DNA of 64,000 nt from CAXRDE01 sp964229355 (GCA_964229355.1 CAXRDE010000005.1:62001-126000); one strand, 5' to 3'; numbered from the stretch's first letter, positions 42,274 through 51,006 are shown. Numbers and translations are program-made. The notes: a model not told the origin generated them from the letters alone.

Positions 42274-43463
42274 GAAGCCACCGACTGCCGAAAATGGGCA
42301 AAAGCCCGACGGTTGGTGTGCAAATACTCGGGAATACTGGAGCGTTTCATCAGGGTCACCTGGCGATTTTCGGGGGTAAGAAAGTCCAGTTCCGCCAAAT
42401 ACTGGGCATAAGACTCCCGCGCCACCTGGTGGGTGGCAAAGGCCCCGTGCACCCCTTCGTTTTCTTGACAAAAGCACTGCTCCATAACCGTCAGGGCTTC
42501 GGGCTTTGAGAAACCAAACACCCGACTGCGCAAAATCTTGTAAATGGTGTCAAAGATCGCGGGCTCGTACCAGAAGATACCATTCACCGAGCAATTAAAA
42601 GCGTAGTGGTCCCGCTGACAGCCTTTGACCGCCAGATTGGCCACGTGTTTTTCAAAGGCCGTGGGGGGCTTTAAGCTTTTGACCACCTCATGGCCAATCA
42701 GGGTAGAGCTGTTGAAATGGTAAGACTCATCTAAAAAATGATGGTAGCTGATTTGCGCCGGAATGGGGGCCTGGGCCTGATTGGGATGCTTGTCGTAATA
42801 TTGGCTGAGCTGGTGCTGCACGATTTTGCCGTTGAGGGTGCGCATGCCCCGTACCGTTAAGTACTGACTGGCAATGAAGGCGTTCGAAGAAGACAGGTAA
42901 GCAAAGAAGTGCAGCTGAAACTTTTTCCAGGCCTGTTTGAAGGTGTTGGTGTTTTGAAAAATCAGGGTTTCACTGGCAAAGTTTTTCATGGGATAGCTAA
43001 ACATACGCTCCCCAAAGATGGCGGCTTCTGTGGCGTCAGAAATCACCTTAAAAGCGTTAATGTGGGCCCGCTCCTGATGCGACTCAAAGTCTAAGGTGTC
43101 GCAAACAATGCGAAAGTCTTCTAAACCGTACAGTCCCGCTGCAGCGGTCTGGTTTAAAAAAATGGTGGCAATTTCTGCGGAAATAATCTGCGAGTAATAG
43201 CCCACCCAGTACAGTTGGTTTAAGATCACCCGCTGGGCCGGACTGGCCTGGTCCCACAGGGGGGTGCCATACAGCAGCGAAAACTTTTCGGGGTTCCAGT
43301 ACTCTTCTGCACAGGCCGCATAGTCAAAGCGGGACGCCAAATCATCCAGGGCTTCGGTATTGTCCTGCTGATGATTGCGCTTGAGATTCAAGGCAATTTT
43401 TTTATAGGTTTTGGGATCCTCAGCCAGGGGGCCTGGGACCTTAAGCGGGGTTGCTGTGAACAT
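42270..43463 (-). CDS. AurF-like diiron oxygenase
   Basis: A 397-residue helical protein of the AurF/p-aminobenzoate N-oxygenase type. Metal ligands expected for the family appear as E97 (SAEIAT), E131-x2-H134 (QERAH) and HxxxExxH at 242-249 (HFLDESYH). The glutamate usually found between the last two motifs is not obvious (a glutamine lies near 200), so cofactor loading should be checked. First gene of the minus arm, with an AAGGA site 7 bases upstream. Family members oxidise amines to nitro or hydroxylate aromatic or aliphatic carbons. Confidence 0.75.
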   Translation of the reverse strand: MFTATPLKVPGPLAEDPKTYKKIALNLKRNHQQDNTEALDDLASRFDYAACAEEYWNPEKFSLLYGTPLWDQASPAQRVILNQLYWVGYYSQIISAEIATIFLNQTAAAGLYGLEDFRIVCDTLDFESHQERAHINAFKVISDATEAAIFGERMFSYPMKNFASETLIFQNTNTFKQAWKKFQLHFFAYLSSSNAFIASQYLTVRGMRTLNGKIVQHQLSQYYDKHPNQAQAPIPAQISYHHFLDESYHFNSSTLIGHEVVKSLKPPTAFEKHVANLAVKGCQRDHYAFNCSVNGIFWYEPAIFDTIYKILRSRVFGFSKPEALTVMEQCFCQENEGVHGAFATHQVARESYAQYLAELDFLTPENRQVTLMKRSSIPEYLHTNRRAFAHFRQSVAS

Positions 43464-43482
43464 GAAAGATCCTTAAGCAATT

Positions 43483-43512
43483 TTTACATAGCACGGCACT
43501 ATATACTACAAT
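43483..43512 (+). promoter_or_regulatory. Promoter region between the two arms of the oxidative cluster
   Basis: For the plus arm TTTACA (43483-43488) and TACAAT (43507-43512) have an 18-base spacer, 44 bases upstream of the Rieske ATG. The AT-rich centre (43500-43516) also contains TATA-like boxes in the other direction, so one control region probably serves both arms. Confidence 0.5.
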
Positions 43513-43555
43513 ATATCGTGAGTCCCACCAAAAAGTTGCGCTGAAAGAGGTTGGT

Positions 43556-44638
43556 ATGTCTGCACTCACCCGAACGAAAATTTTTAATCAGCCCCAAAGC
43601 GTTGTGGAAACCTGGTACTGGGCCCTGAAATCGAAGGATTTAAAAAAGGGACAGGTCAAACACCTCAATTTTTTAGGCCAGGAACTGGCGGTGTATCGGG
43701 GCGAAGACGGTGTGGTGCGGGCCGTCGATGCCTACTGTCCCCATATGGGCGCCCACCTGGCGGAGGGCAAAGTCGACGGCACCGGCTTACGCTGCTTCTT
43801 TCACCACTGGAAGTACGACGATCAGGGGCAATTGGTAGACATTCCCTGCCGCAAGTCTCCCGGCATTCAGGCCCAGATTAAACACCACCCCGTGCGTGAA
43901 AAATACGATGTCATTTGGATTTATACCGGCGAAACCCCCACCCACGATGTACACACCATTCCTGAACTTGAGGGCGTTGAAGTGGAAAGTACCTTTGGCA
44001 ACCAGTTCACCAAGGGTTGTCACCCCAATGTGGTCATGATCAACGCCATTGACGCCCACCACTTTACCTCGGTGCATAATTTACCCGTGGACGTGGAGTT
44101 CGACACCCGCGCTCTCAATGCACACAGCATTCAATTTAACAACATCACCTATATTCCCGAAAGCCGCTGGTACCTGCGCTTCTTTAAACGTTTTTATGCC
44201 GAGCACCTCACCTACTCCATGTGCTACACCGCTGGCACCACCGGCTCCGTGACCGTGGGCCCCGATTTTTTACACTGCCACATTATTTTTGCCCTGCGTC
44301 CCACACCTGAAGGCAAAGCCGAAGGACTCACCATTTTGGTAACGCCCAAACACAAACCCAATCTCCCCTGGCTCAGTGCGTTTAATCCCCTTATTCTCTG
44401 GGCCACCAAACAGGTGGGCAATTACTTTGCCAAGGGCGATACCCAGGTGTTTGAAACCATTCGTTTTCGTTTTCAACACCCCATCAAAGAAGATCAGGCC
44501 ATTATTAAGTTTATTCAACATCTCGAAAAGCAGACCGCTCGCCCCTGGGGCTTTGGTCATTACCACAGTCCCAATCCCCTGCCCGAAGAAGATCTCAACG
44601 ATTTACTCAAACGCAGTCAACAAAAAATATCTGGATAA
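43556..44638 (+). CDS. Rieske non-heme iron oxygenase
   Basis: A 360-residue enzyme with 2Fe-2S ligands CPHMG and CFFHHW and the iron site DAHHFTSVH (D-x2-H-x4-H). Similar to 31191-32270 (shared VETWYWALKSKDL-like start, CPHMG/CFFHHW, and GCHPNVVMINAIDAHH versus a matching stretch), suggesting duplication. It heads the plus arm, behind an AGAGG site. Confidence 0.9.
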   Translation: MSALTRTKIFNQPQSVVETWYWALKSKDLKKGQVKHLNFLGQELAVYRGEDGVVRAVDAYCPHMGAHLAEGKVDGTGLRCFFHHWKYDDQGQLVDIPCRKSPGIQAQIKHHPVREKYDVIWIYTGETPTHDVHTIPELEGVEVESTFGNQFTKGCHPNVVMINAIDAHHFTSVHNLPVDVEFDTRALNAHSIQFNNITYIPESRWYLRFFKRFYAEHLTYSMCYTAGTTGSVTVGPDFLHCHIIFALRPTPEGKAEGLTILVTPKHKPNLPWLSAFNPLILWATKQVGNYFAKGDTQVFETIRFRFQHPIKEDQAIIKFIQHLEKQTARPWGFGHYHSPNPLPEEDLNDLLKRSQQKISG

Positions 44639-44647
44639 CCCATACCC

Positions 44648-45454
44648 ATGAAACGTCTTAAAGCCGAAGGCCTTGCCGCACACGCTCTCTCTGCCGAAAC
44701 CCAGGCCGATATGTTCCGCCTCTTTGCCCAGTACTACAGCAATATTGACTTTGCCCAGTTTCAAGCGGACTTGCAAAAAAAAGACCACGTGTTTTTACTT
44801 AAGGACAGCAAAGACAATAGCATTCAAGGCTTCTCGACCATTGTAAGTCTCGAAACTGAAGTCGAAGGCCGGCGGGTACGAGGCATGTTTAGCGGGGATA
44901 CCGTGGTGCATGAAGATTACTGGGGCCAGGGCACGCTGGGTGTGGCCTTTTTAAAGTATTTGTTTCTGGCCAAGCTCAAAAAACCCACGACCCCTTTGTA
45001 CTGGTTTTTGATTTCCAAAGGCTATAAAACCTATCTGCTGATGGCCAATAACTTTCCGGTACACTACCCCCGGTATGAGCAAAGCACCCCGCCTGCCATG
45101 CAAGGCATTATTGACGCCTTTGGCACCACCCTGTACCCCGAACACTACAACCAGGCCCAGGGGCTGATTCAGTTTTCGCACCAACACCTCAAAAGCAAAG
45201 ACTGCTTAAAAACAGATGTCACCCCTATTACCGAAGCCATGCGCGCCGCCAATCAACGCATTGCCTTTTTTGCGGACCGCAATCCCCACTGGGAACAGGG
45301 AGACGAGTTGGCCTGCATTGCCGAAATGAACTTTGCCATGCCCTTTGCCTACGCCTGGAAAACCTTTAAAAAACGCGTTTTTAAACAGGGGCGCCCCCCC
45401 CAGGCCGTCACTGAGGAGACCCCACCGCAAGGCAAACCCTCTTATGAGCGCTAA
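44648..45454 (+). CDS. GNAT-like acetyltransferase-fold protein
   Basis: A 268-residue protein. Residues about 25-150 resemble a GNAT fold: GFSTIVSLETEV strand, RGMFSGDTVVHEDYWGQGTLG as the likely acyl-CoA loop (HEDYWGQGTLG), then KYLFLAKLKK helix. The C-terminal part is unusual and ends in a Pro/Gln-rich tail. It overlaps the diiron gene by 11 bases. Could transfer an acyl group to a cluster product. Confidence 0.6.
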   Translation: MKRLKAEGLAAHALSAETQADMFRLFAQYYSNIDFAQFQADLQKKDHVFLLKDSKDNSIQGFSTIVSLETEVEGRRVRGMFSGDTVVHEDYWGQGTLGVAFLKYLFLAKLKKPTTPLYWFLISKGYKTYLLMANNFPVHYPRYEQSTPPAMQGIIDAFGTTLYPEHYNQAQGLIQFSHQHLKSKDCLKTDVTPITEAMRAANQRIAFFADRNPHWEQGDELACIAEMNFAMPFAYAWKTFKKRVFKQGRPPQAVTEETPPQGKPSYER

Positions 45455-46346
45455 CACCTTTGAACATGTCCTCGAAACCGCTTTAAGCAAAGCCCAACAC
45501 CACAGCACCGTCGAGGTGGAACGCATTCTTCGGAGACGTCTGGGTCAGACCACCGCAGTGCAAGCCCCCTTGCCCTTTGCAGACCTGTGGAGTCTGGCCG
45601 ATTTAGAAGTGGCCCATGTCAGTGTATTAACGGCTGCTCCTCTTGACATCCAGCGCCAGGTGGCCCATGACCTGGCCTATGCCCGCTTCACCGAAGCCTA
45701 CGCCATCGAAAAAGCAGGCATGAGCTTTGCGGCCAAAATGAGCTTGCTGGCCCCCAGTCTCAATGAACAAAAACTGTACTCGCTCTTTGCGGCGGAAGAA
45801 GCCCGCCACTTTGATTTTATTGATCGCAGTCTTGGCCACCCTGAACACTTAGCAGCCAACCCCTTTATTGACCTTTTAAATCAGTTGATTGCCAACGGCG
45901 ATCGCAGTGAATTGTTGTTGTTGGTGCAGGTGGTCTTAGAGGGCTGGGGCATTGAACACTATGCCAAAATGGCCCACAGCTGTCAGCACCCGGAGGCCAA
46001 ACTTGCTCTGCAAGGGATTTTAGCCGACGAAGCGGCCCACCACGGCAGTGGCTTATCGCTGTTTAACGTGCAATCGCTGACCCCGGCAGAACAAGAGCTG
46101 CTTGTGAGCCAGCTCAAACACTTCCTCTATCTCGTGGCCGTGGGACCCGTGGGTATTTTAAGCGTGCTCGAAAAGCACCTGGGCCCTTTTTCAAATGCCC
46201 AAAAGCAACAGATCCTGCAAGAACTCAACGCAGAGGCCGAGACCCAGCGCAAACTCAAGCTGCTCAAAGGTCTCTTACACAAAGCCGGAGCCCATGAAAT
46301 CATCGGTATTTTAGAGCAGGAACAAGCCTTTTGCCCCGCCCTTTAA
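45444..46346 (+). CDS. Ferritin-like diiron protein
   Basis: A 300-residue all-helical protein with four-helix-bundle iron ligands: EAYAIEKAG (E84), EEARH (E119, H122), LEGWGIEHY (E166) and ADEAAHHGSG (E196, H199). Two ExxH pairs define a class with oxygenases and aldehyde-deformylating enzymes. I chose ATG 45444, which overlaps the GNAT-like gene by 11 bases. Substrate unknown; context points to oxidation of a lipid or amine. Confidence 0.8.
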   Translation: MSANTFEHVLETALSKAQHHSTVEVERILRRRLGQTTAVQAPLPFADLWSLADLEVAHVSVLTAAPLDIQRQVAHDLAYARFTEAYAIEKAGMSFAAKMSLLAPSLNEQKLYSLFAAEEARHFDFIDRSLGHPEHLAANPFIDLLNQLIANGDRSELLLLVQVVLEGWGIEHYAKMAHSCQHPEAKLALQGILADEAAHHGSGLSLFNVQSLTPAEQELLVSQLKHFLYLVAVGPVGILSVLEKHLGPFSNAQKQQILQELNAEAETQRKLKLLKGLLHKAGAHEIIGILEQEQAFCPAL

Positions 46347-46627
46347 GGGTCTTTGGGCTGCGTTAAAAGATACAGCAGGGGGCCAAAAGCGCCCCAGATC
46401 AAGGTCACCCCAATCCAGGGCCAGGGATTCCGTTGTCGCAACCTGGCATCCCGCACCATCCACACCATGATTAAGCCCAGGGCAATGCTCAGATCCGTAA
46501 ACACCTGCCATCCGGCAATTGTCTGCGCCTGATAGGCCAGAACGCCGGTATACCCGTGCTGCCAAAGGGCCAGCCCTGTCAGCAACGTAAACCCCAATAG
46601 CACCAGACCCAAAAGTATTTTTTGCAT
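46343..46627 (-). CDS. DUF2834 membrane protein
   Basis: A 94-residue protein with three helices and the DUF2834-type order (LLGLVLLGFTLLTGLALW, DLSIALGLIMVWMVRDAR, WPWIGVTLIWGAFGPLLYLL). I chose ATG 46627, giving a normal family length. It converges on the diiron gene with a 4-base overlap. Confidence 0.78.
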   Translation of the reverse strand: MQKILLGLVLLGFTLLTGLALWQHGYTGVLAYQAQTIAGWQVFTDLSIALGLIMVWMVRDARLRQRNPWPWIGVTLIWGAFGPLLYLLTQPKDP

Positions 46628-46747
46628 GAGTGACTCTTTTCTTGACGGCATTTTCAACCGCTTATCGTACACAGATCTGCCTGTAAAAGCAAGCATGGAG
46701 AAAGGGTTACCCGTCTACAAACGGATAAAAGAAGAAAAGAGAACAAT

Positions 46748-47242
46748 ATGCGCAGTATGTCACTTTGTACCCCTGTTTGTCTTACAACAGTATTCCTGCT
46801 TTTTAGCAATGGCAGTCCTGCCCAAGGCCAAAGCCATGTCGCAGACACCCCTGCTGTTCAACCCCAGAGCTCTATTGAATTTCACCTGCAAAAAGATCCC
46901 TTAAGAGCCAGCCTGTTAAACCTGATTCCCTTTGGTGTGGGTTCTTTTCAACAGGGGGACCCCATTGCCTCCACAGGGCTTCTGATCACAGATCTTGTGA
47001 GCACGGGTTTAATCACTTACACCTTTTTAAGCGCACACACAAGAAGTTATGATCAGAACATGGCACTCTTCGGCTGGGGCGTTGCAGGACTTGCCGGTGG
47101 ACGCCTGGCCGGTGTTATTGCCCCATCGCTTCATTACCAGGACGAGATGAAGAAACACCAAATGGCTTATGACACGTTTCCTCACCCAATGATTTCCACA
47201 CGCAGCAGTTTGTCACTTGTGTCCTATCAACTTTCTTTTTAA
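46748..47242 (+). CDS. Exported hypothetical protein with hydrophobic helices
   Basis: A 164-residue protein with a signal peptide (ending near AQGQS) followed by hydrophobic stretches: LLNLIPFGVGSFQQGD and GLLITDLVSTGLITYTFL. The Gly-Ser-Phe-Gln-Gln-Gly-Asp pattern recalls P13-like outer-membrane protein families. I cannot confirm this. Preceded by an AAAGAG-type site. Confidence 0.55.
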   Translation: MRSMSLCTPVCLTTVFLLFSNGSPAQGQSHVADTPAVQPQSSIEFHLQKDPLRASLLNLIPFGVGSFQQGDPIASTGLLITDLVSTGLITYTFLSAHTRSYDQNMALFGWGVAGLAGGRLAGVIAPSLHYQDEMKKHQMAYDTFPHPMISTRSSLSLVSYQLSF

Positions 47243-47277
47243 GATGGCTTGACCGCTTCATCAAGCCCTTTGAGGGG

Positions 47278-47283
47278 TATAAT
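47278..47283 (+). promoter_or_regulatory. Consensus -10 box before the C11 protease gene
   Basis: TATAAT 22 bases upstream of the ATG, with no matching -35 at 17 bases (TTGACC at 47249 is too far). GGCTTGA/TCAAGCC (47246-47252/47261-47267) could form a hairpin ending the previous gene. Confidence 0.35.
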
Positions 47284-47304
47284 GATGCAAAGGATTTTCA
47301 AGCC

Positions 47305-48519
47305 ATGCACAAACGTTTTCTCTGCTTTGGATTATTACTCAGTCTCAGCGCCTGCGCGCCCCGGTTAGCGCCTGTTTCCACAGCACCGTTGAGCGCCTTA
47401 AGCGTCAACAATGCCGCCACAAAACAGGGGCTCAATGCGGCCTTCTATTACGCCATGGATGATTACAACGGTAAAACCCTGGAAGGTGCTCAGTATTTGC
47501 ACTGGCAACTGGCCCAGGTGGGTTCACAGCAACAGTTAGGTCTTTACCTCAGTGCGGACTCCGATGAAAAAGGCGACGGTATTTGGAGCCGGGTCAGTCC
47601 CCAGCAAAACTGGCTGGGCCAGGGCTTTTTAAAGCGGGGAGAACTCGATACCGGCAGAACTCCGGCCCTGCGGGATTTTTTGAGTTGGATGAGTCGAGAA
47701 AACCCGGCCCAGCACACCCTGGTGACCCTGAGCAGTCATGGAGGCGGTTATCGCGGCATTATGTACGATTACGATGGTAACGTAAACGGTCCTTACGAAA
47801 ACCTGAGCTTACAACAAACCGTCAAAGCCCTCGACAAAGGCTTTCAGGGCGGGCGCATGGATGTGTTACACCTGGCCGCCTGCATGATGGCCACCATTGA
47901 AGTGGCAGATGCGCTCAAAGGTGTCACCCAGGTGCTGAATGCTTCTGAAGACTTTAGTTTTGGGGGGTCAACGCCCTGGGAGTATATTTTGGCCGCTCAT
48001 ACCACACAACCCAATATGTCTCGCCTGATTCAAGACACCGTCAAAACCCCCTTTACCCGTGGCGCGTTCGCCCAGCAAGAGGTCAGTCAAACCTGGTCAG
48101 CCATTCAGTTAAACCAGGATTTTGAGCAACTTGTGAAAGGGGTCGATCGCCTGGCCAAAGCGTTGATTCAGGCCCTGCCCACGGAATCCGCGAGCATTCA
48201 GCGGGCGGTGCAAGGGACCTCTATGTTTGCCTCCATGCAAAAGTGGTCCGACCATTACGGCGATTATAACCAGCGTGACCTGGTGGACTTTTGCCAACAG
48301 CTCTTAATGCACAGTCAGAATCCACACATCCGCGAAGATGCCCAGATGGTCATGGCACAGGTGCAAAAAGTGGTGGTGGCCGAAGCGCACTCCCCCGATC
48401 AGGGCATGGCCCACGGTCTGGCGATTTATTTGCCCAGCAATGGACAGGTGGATCCGGAGTACCGTCAATCGCTCTTTGCTCGACGCACCCTCTGGGATGA
48501 GTTTTTAGAAAAGCTTTAA
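47305..48519 (+). CDS. Clostripain-family (C11) cysteine peptidase lipoprotein
   Basis: A 404-residue lipoprotein (lipobox LSAC, C17). The catalytic histidine is in TLSSHGGGYRG (H145) and the cysteine in HLAACMMATIEV (C193), the C11/clan CD dyad. LNASEDFSFGGSTPWEYI is another family motif. It acts on the cell surface or in the periplasm and probably cleaves after Arg/Lys. Confidence 0.88.
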   Translation: MHKRFLCFGLLLSLSACAPRLAPVSTAPLSALSVNNAATKQGLNAAFYYAMDDYNGKTLEGAQYLHWQLAQVGSQQQLGLYLSADSDEKGDGIWSRVSPQQNWLGQGFLKRGELDTGRTPALRDFLSWMSRENPAQHTLVTLSSHGGGYRGIMYDYDGNVNGPYENLSLQQTVKALDKGFQGGRMDVLHLAACMMATIEVADALKGVTQVLNASEDFSFGGSTPWEYILAAHTTQPNMSRLIQDTVKTPFTRGAFAQQEVSQTWSAIQLNQDFEQLVKGVDRLAKALIQALPTESASIQRAVQGTSMFASMQKWSDHYGDYNQRDLVDFCQQLLMHSQNPHIREDAQMVMAQVQKVVVAEAHSPDQGMAHGLAIYLPSNGQVDPEYRQSLFARRTLWDEFLEKL

Positions 48520-48552
48520 ATCTTATTTTTTAATCAAAGGAAGTCTCTTATC

Positions 48553-49161
48553 TTGGTTTCTTATTCCCTTAAAGCATTGGTTTTGTCTTTTGCACTTAGC
48601 GTCAGTTATAGCACCACATCTTTTGCTCTGCCGAAACTGGAGCAAAGCCAGGTGGTCTCCAGTATTCCTGATGAGATCAAAAAAGCCATGTATCAACTTA
48701 AAGCCATGGCTGAAATTTTTGCGGTTGACAGCGGAGGGGTTTACCCCTCTTCTCTTGAAGAACTCCATCAGGTGGCCATTGAAAATGCCTACGACTTTCG
48801 CAAAAGCGCAGTCGCAGACTCCGAAAAGGTTGAACCCCAGGATCCCATCGCTGGGAATCTCATCTTTATTGACGGAAGAGAATCTCTTTTTCTCATGAGC
48901 GAGCAACCCGGCTCCCCCTTATTGGGGCAGCACTATACCATCGTGGCCCATCCCACCCAACATCAAGGGGTGTGGAGAAGTGATGCAGATTTGACAAAGC
49001 TACCGACACAAGGTGCTGTGGTTTATTACCCGGTTAGCGCAACACCAGGCGGAGCTGCAAGTGGCTACGTGCTGGTATGGTTAACCGCTGAGAATCGGTA
49101 TGCCTATCAGGTTTCTGATCAAAGCGCCTCGCCACGCCTTTTTTCCTACAGTAACGACTAA
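48553..49161 (+). CDS. Pilin-like exported protein
   Basis: A 202-residue protein from a TTG start behind AAGGAAG. A Sec-type signal ends at TTSFA. The domain MYQLKAMAEIFAVDSGGVYPSSLEELHQVA matches the start of GspG/type IV pilin globular domains, but the usual prepilin N-terminal helix is missing. Followed by a clear terminator. Possibly a periplasmic pilin-like domain used without assembly. Confidence 0.65.
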   Translation: MVSYSLKALVLSFALSVSYSTTSFALPKLEQSQVVSSIPDEIKKAMYQLKAMAEIFAVDSGGVYPSSLEELHQVAIENAYDFRKSAVADSEKVEPQDPIAGNLIFIDGRESLFLMSEQPGSPLLGQHYTIVAHPTQHQGVWRSDADLTKLPTQGAVVYYPVSATPGGAASGYVLVWLTAENRYAYQVSDQSASPRLFSYSND

Positions 49162-49167
49162 AACAAA

Positions 49168-49200
49168 AGAGGTTGCTTTATGAGCAACCTCTCTTTTTCT
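49168..49200 (+). terminator. Terminator after the pilin-like gene
   Basis: AGAGGTTGC (49168-49176) and GCAACCTCT (49184-49192) form a 9-bp stem with a 7-base loop, followed by CTTTTTCTT. Confidence 0.85.
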
Positions 49201-49218
49201 TCTCGCTCTAATCAATCA

Positions 49219-50577
49219 TTAGCTCAAGACCGCCAGCATGTCTTCGATGCGGGTAAATTTACTGCGTGATTTACCTTTGGCTTCACCTGCGGCGACTTCA
49301 GCGGCGTCAATTTTTTTCCAATCCGCATAGCTCACCACGCGCACACCGGCACTGGCCAATTGGTCTTTGATGGGCGCTGTGTCAGGGACTTCACAGTGCA
49401 GCAGTGAAAGGTCTTCAAGCAGTAATTTAACCGTGTCATAGCTACAGGGCTTGTTGGTGCCAATAATGCCTGAAGGTCCCCGTTTAATCCAACCCGCGGT
49501 ATACATCCCGGTTTCAATACGGCCGCCTTCGTTTTGAAAAACACCCCAGTCCTCACGGAAAGGTACACCTGCCATGGGAACGCCACGGTAACCCACGCTG
49601 CGGAAGAAAAGGCCACTGTCCAAAGTTGTGGTTTCTCCGGTGCCCCGGGCCTTTTGTTGGCCCGCTTCGCCGCTGAGCGCATTGCGTTCTAAAACCACGT
49701 GTTCTACGCTGCCGTTCTCGCCCTCAAGGGCGACGGGACTTTGAAAAAACATCAGGTGCAGTTTACGGGGTTTGTTGGCAAACTCACCCGCTTGCGACTT
49801 GGCCAGCAGGTCGCGCATCATGGCCACGTTTTTACGTTTGGCCGGGTTCATTTCTAATTCAGCCTCATCGGCCGCACTTAGCTCCAGATCTGCAGGATCA
49901 ATCACCACTTCAGTCAGTTCTAACTCACCCAGCTCTTTGGCTTCCTGAGGGGTAAAGGCGGCCTGGGCGGGCCCACGGCGACCAATCATGTAAATGTTTT
50001 TGATTTTGCTTTCCGCCAGCGCTTCAAGGGCGTGATCCGCAATATCTGTTTCTTTGAGTTCATCAATGCTCTTAGACAAAATACGGCAGACATCCACAGC
50101 CACGTTGCCCTGGCCAATAATGACGGCATTTTCGCGAGACAGATCAAACACCCGATCTTTGTATTCAGGATGACCGTTATACCAGGCCACAAACTCAGTG
50201 GCCGTATAGCTGCGATCTAAGTCTTCGCCGGGAATATTTAGACGACGATCGCTAGAAGCCCCTGAGGCAAACAATACCGCGTGATAGTGTTGGCGTAGGC
50301 TTTCCACACTGAGATCCTGTCCAATGGTGACATTGCCCAGAAACTGAAAACCCGGATTGTCTGCGATTTTATCGTAAATCCGGGTGACATTTTTAATTTT
50401 GGGGTGATCCGGGGCGACACCACTGCGGACCAGCCCAAAGGGGACCGGCAATTTTTCGTACATATCAACAGTGACGGTGTAATCGGATTTAAACAAAGCT
50501 TCAGCTGCATAAAAGCCGCTGGGGCCACTGCCAACAATGGCGACACGTAGTGGGGTTTCTGGGGTTCCTAAGGACAT
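49219..50577 (-). CDS. fprA: Ferredoxin-NADP reductase, adrenodoxin-reductase type
   Basis: A 452-residue flavoprotein. FAD motif VAIVGSGPSGFYAAEAL (about 12-28), the LPVPFGLVRSGVAPDHP motif, NADP-binding VIIGQGNVAVDVCRIL (about 150-165) and MIGRRGPAQAAFT are all typical of FprA/adrenodoxin reductase. ATG 50577 follows GAGAGGT by 8 bases; an upstream TTG is less likely. It could supply or recycle reduced ferredoxin for the oxygenases and Kor enzymes. Confidence 0.9.
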   Translation of the reverse strand: MSLGTPETPLRVAIVGSGPSGFYAAEALFKSDYTVTVDMYEKLPVPFGLVRSGVAPDHPKIKNVTRIYDKIADNPGFQFLGNVTIGQDLSVESLRQHYHAVLFASGASSDRRLNIPGEDLDRSYTATEFVAWYNGHPEYKDRVFDLSRENAVIIGQGNVAVDVCRILSKSIDELKETDIADHALEALAESKIKNIYMIGRRGPAQAAFTPQEAKELGELELTEVVIDPADLELSAADEAELEMNPAKRKNVAMMRDLLAKSQAGEFANKPRKLHLMFFQSPVALEGENGSVEHVVLERNALSGEAGQQKARGTGETTTLDSGLFFRSVGYRGVPMAGVPFREDWGVFQNEGGRIETGMYTAGWIKRGPSGIIGTNKPCSYDTVKLLLEDLSLLHCEVPDTAPIKDQLASAGVRVVSYADWKKIDAAEVAAGEAKGKSRSKFTRIEDMLAVLS

Positions 50578-50695
50578 GGGCAATTACCTCTCGGTGCTCA
50601 AGTTAATGTATACACAGTGTACTATATGCCCCTGAACTCTGCGATTTTAACCTCTTCTTAATATCATAAACTTATAAAATTTAATTTCAGAGGGC

Positions 50696-50724
50696 TTGTA
50701 AAAGAAATTTTAAAGAACTATAAT
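50696..50724 (+). promoter_or_regulatory. Strong promoter in the 400-base gene-free region
   Basis: TTGTAA (50696-50701), 17-base spacer, TATAAT (50719-50724). Predicted start near 50731, about 275 bases before the next coding start. Confidence 0.7.
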
Positions 50725-50730
50725 CATATC

Positions 50731-50964
50731 AGACATCAATAAAGGAGGTTAATCGACGATTCAAGAGGGATAACAATCCCTAAAGAGTAATTATTCGTTA
50801 ATTTTCCGATTTTTTTAAAATTATCTTGCTTTTAAACCATAAATTAAGGGATTTATCCCCAGCAGTTTGCCCGCTAAGCGGCAAAGGTTGAAAGCCAGAT
50901 AAGATGTCAAGGAAATACCGTTTTTTTCAGACGATCCAGGTTTGAGAAAAACGGTATTTTTTTT
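50731..50964 (+). ncRNA. Long leader or small RNA with internal terminator, upstream of the PhaR-like gene
   Basis: The region between fprA and the PhaR-like gene holds no ORF with a start codon after its AAAGGAGG box (50741-50748). It can fold several hairpins: AGGGAT-AACA-ATCCCT (50766-50781), TTGCC...GGCAA around 50866-50884, and a terminator at 50913-50964. A transcript from 50731 would either end there as a roughly 235-nt RNA or read through as an attenuated leader. It does not match any riboswitch class I know. Confidence 0.5.
50913..50964 (+). terminator. Intrinsic terminator or attenuator before the PhaR-like gene
   Basis: AAATACCGTTTTT (50913-50925) pairs with AAAAACGGTATTT (50947-50959), extendable by CAGAC/GTTTG inside the loop, then eight T to 50964. 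It lies 42 bases upstream of the next start codon, a typical attenuator position. Confidence 0.8.
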
Positions 50965-51006
50965 GTGTTATTCTGACAGAAGATGCAACGTTCAAAGGAT
51001 AAGACT

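Noticed and set aside
50741..50780. Small ORF behind the AAAGGAGG box in the leader
   Set aside because: No ATG, GTG or TTG lies at a suitable distance, and the frames close within a few codons.
50850..50910. c-di-GMP (GEMM) riboswitch in the leader before the PhaR-like gene
   Set aside because: The GGCAAAGG stretch recalls GEMM, but the conserved core and tetraloop-receptor elements are missing.
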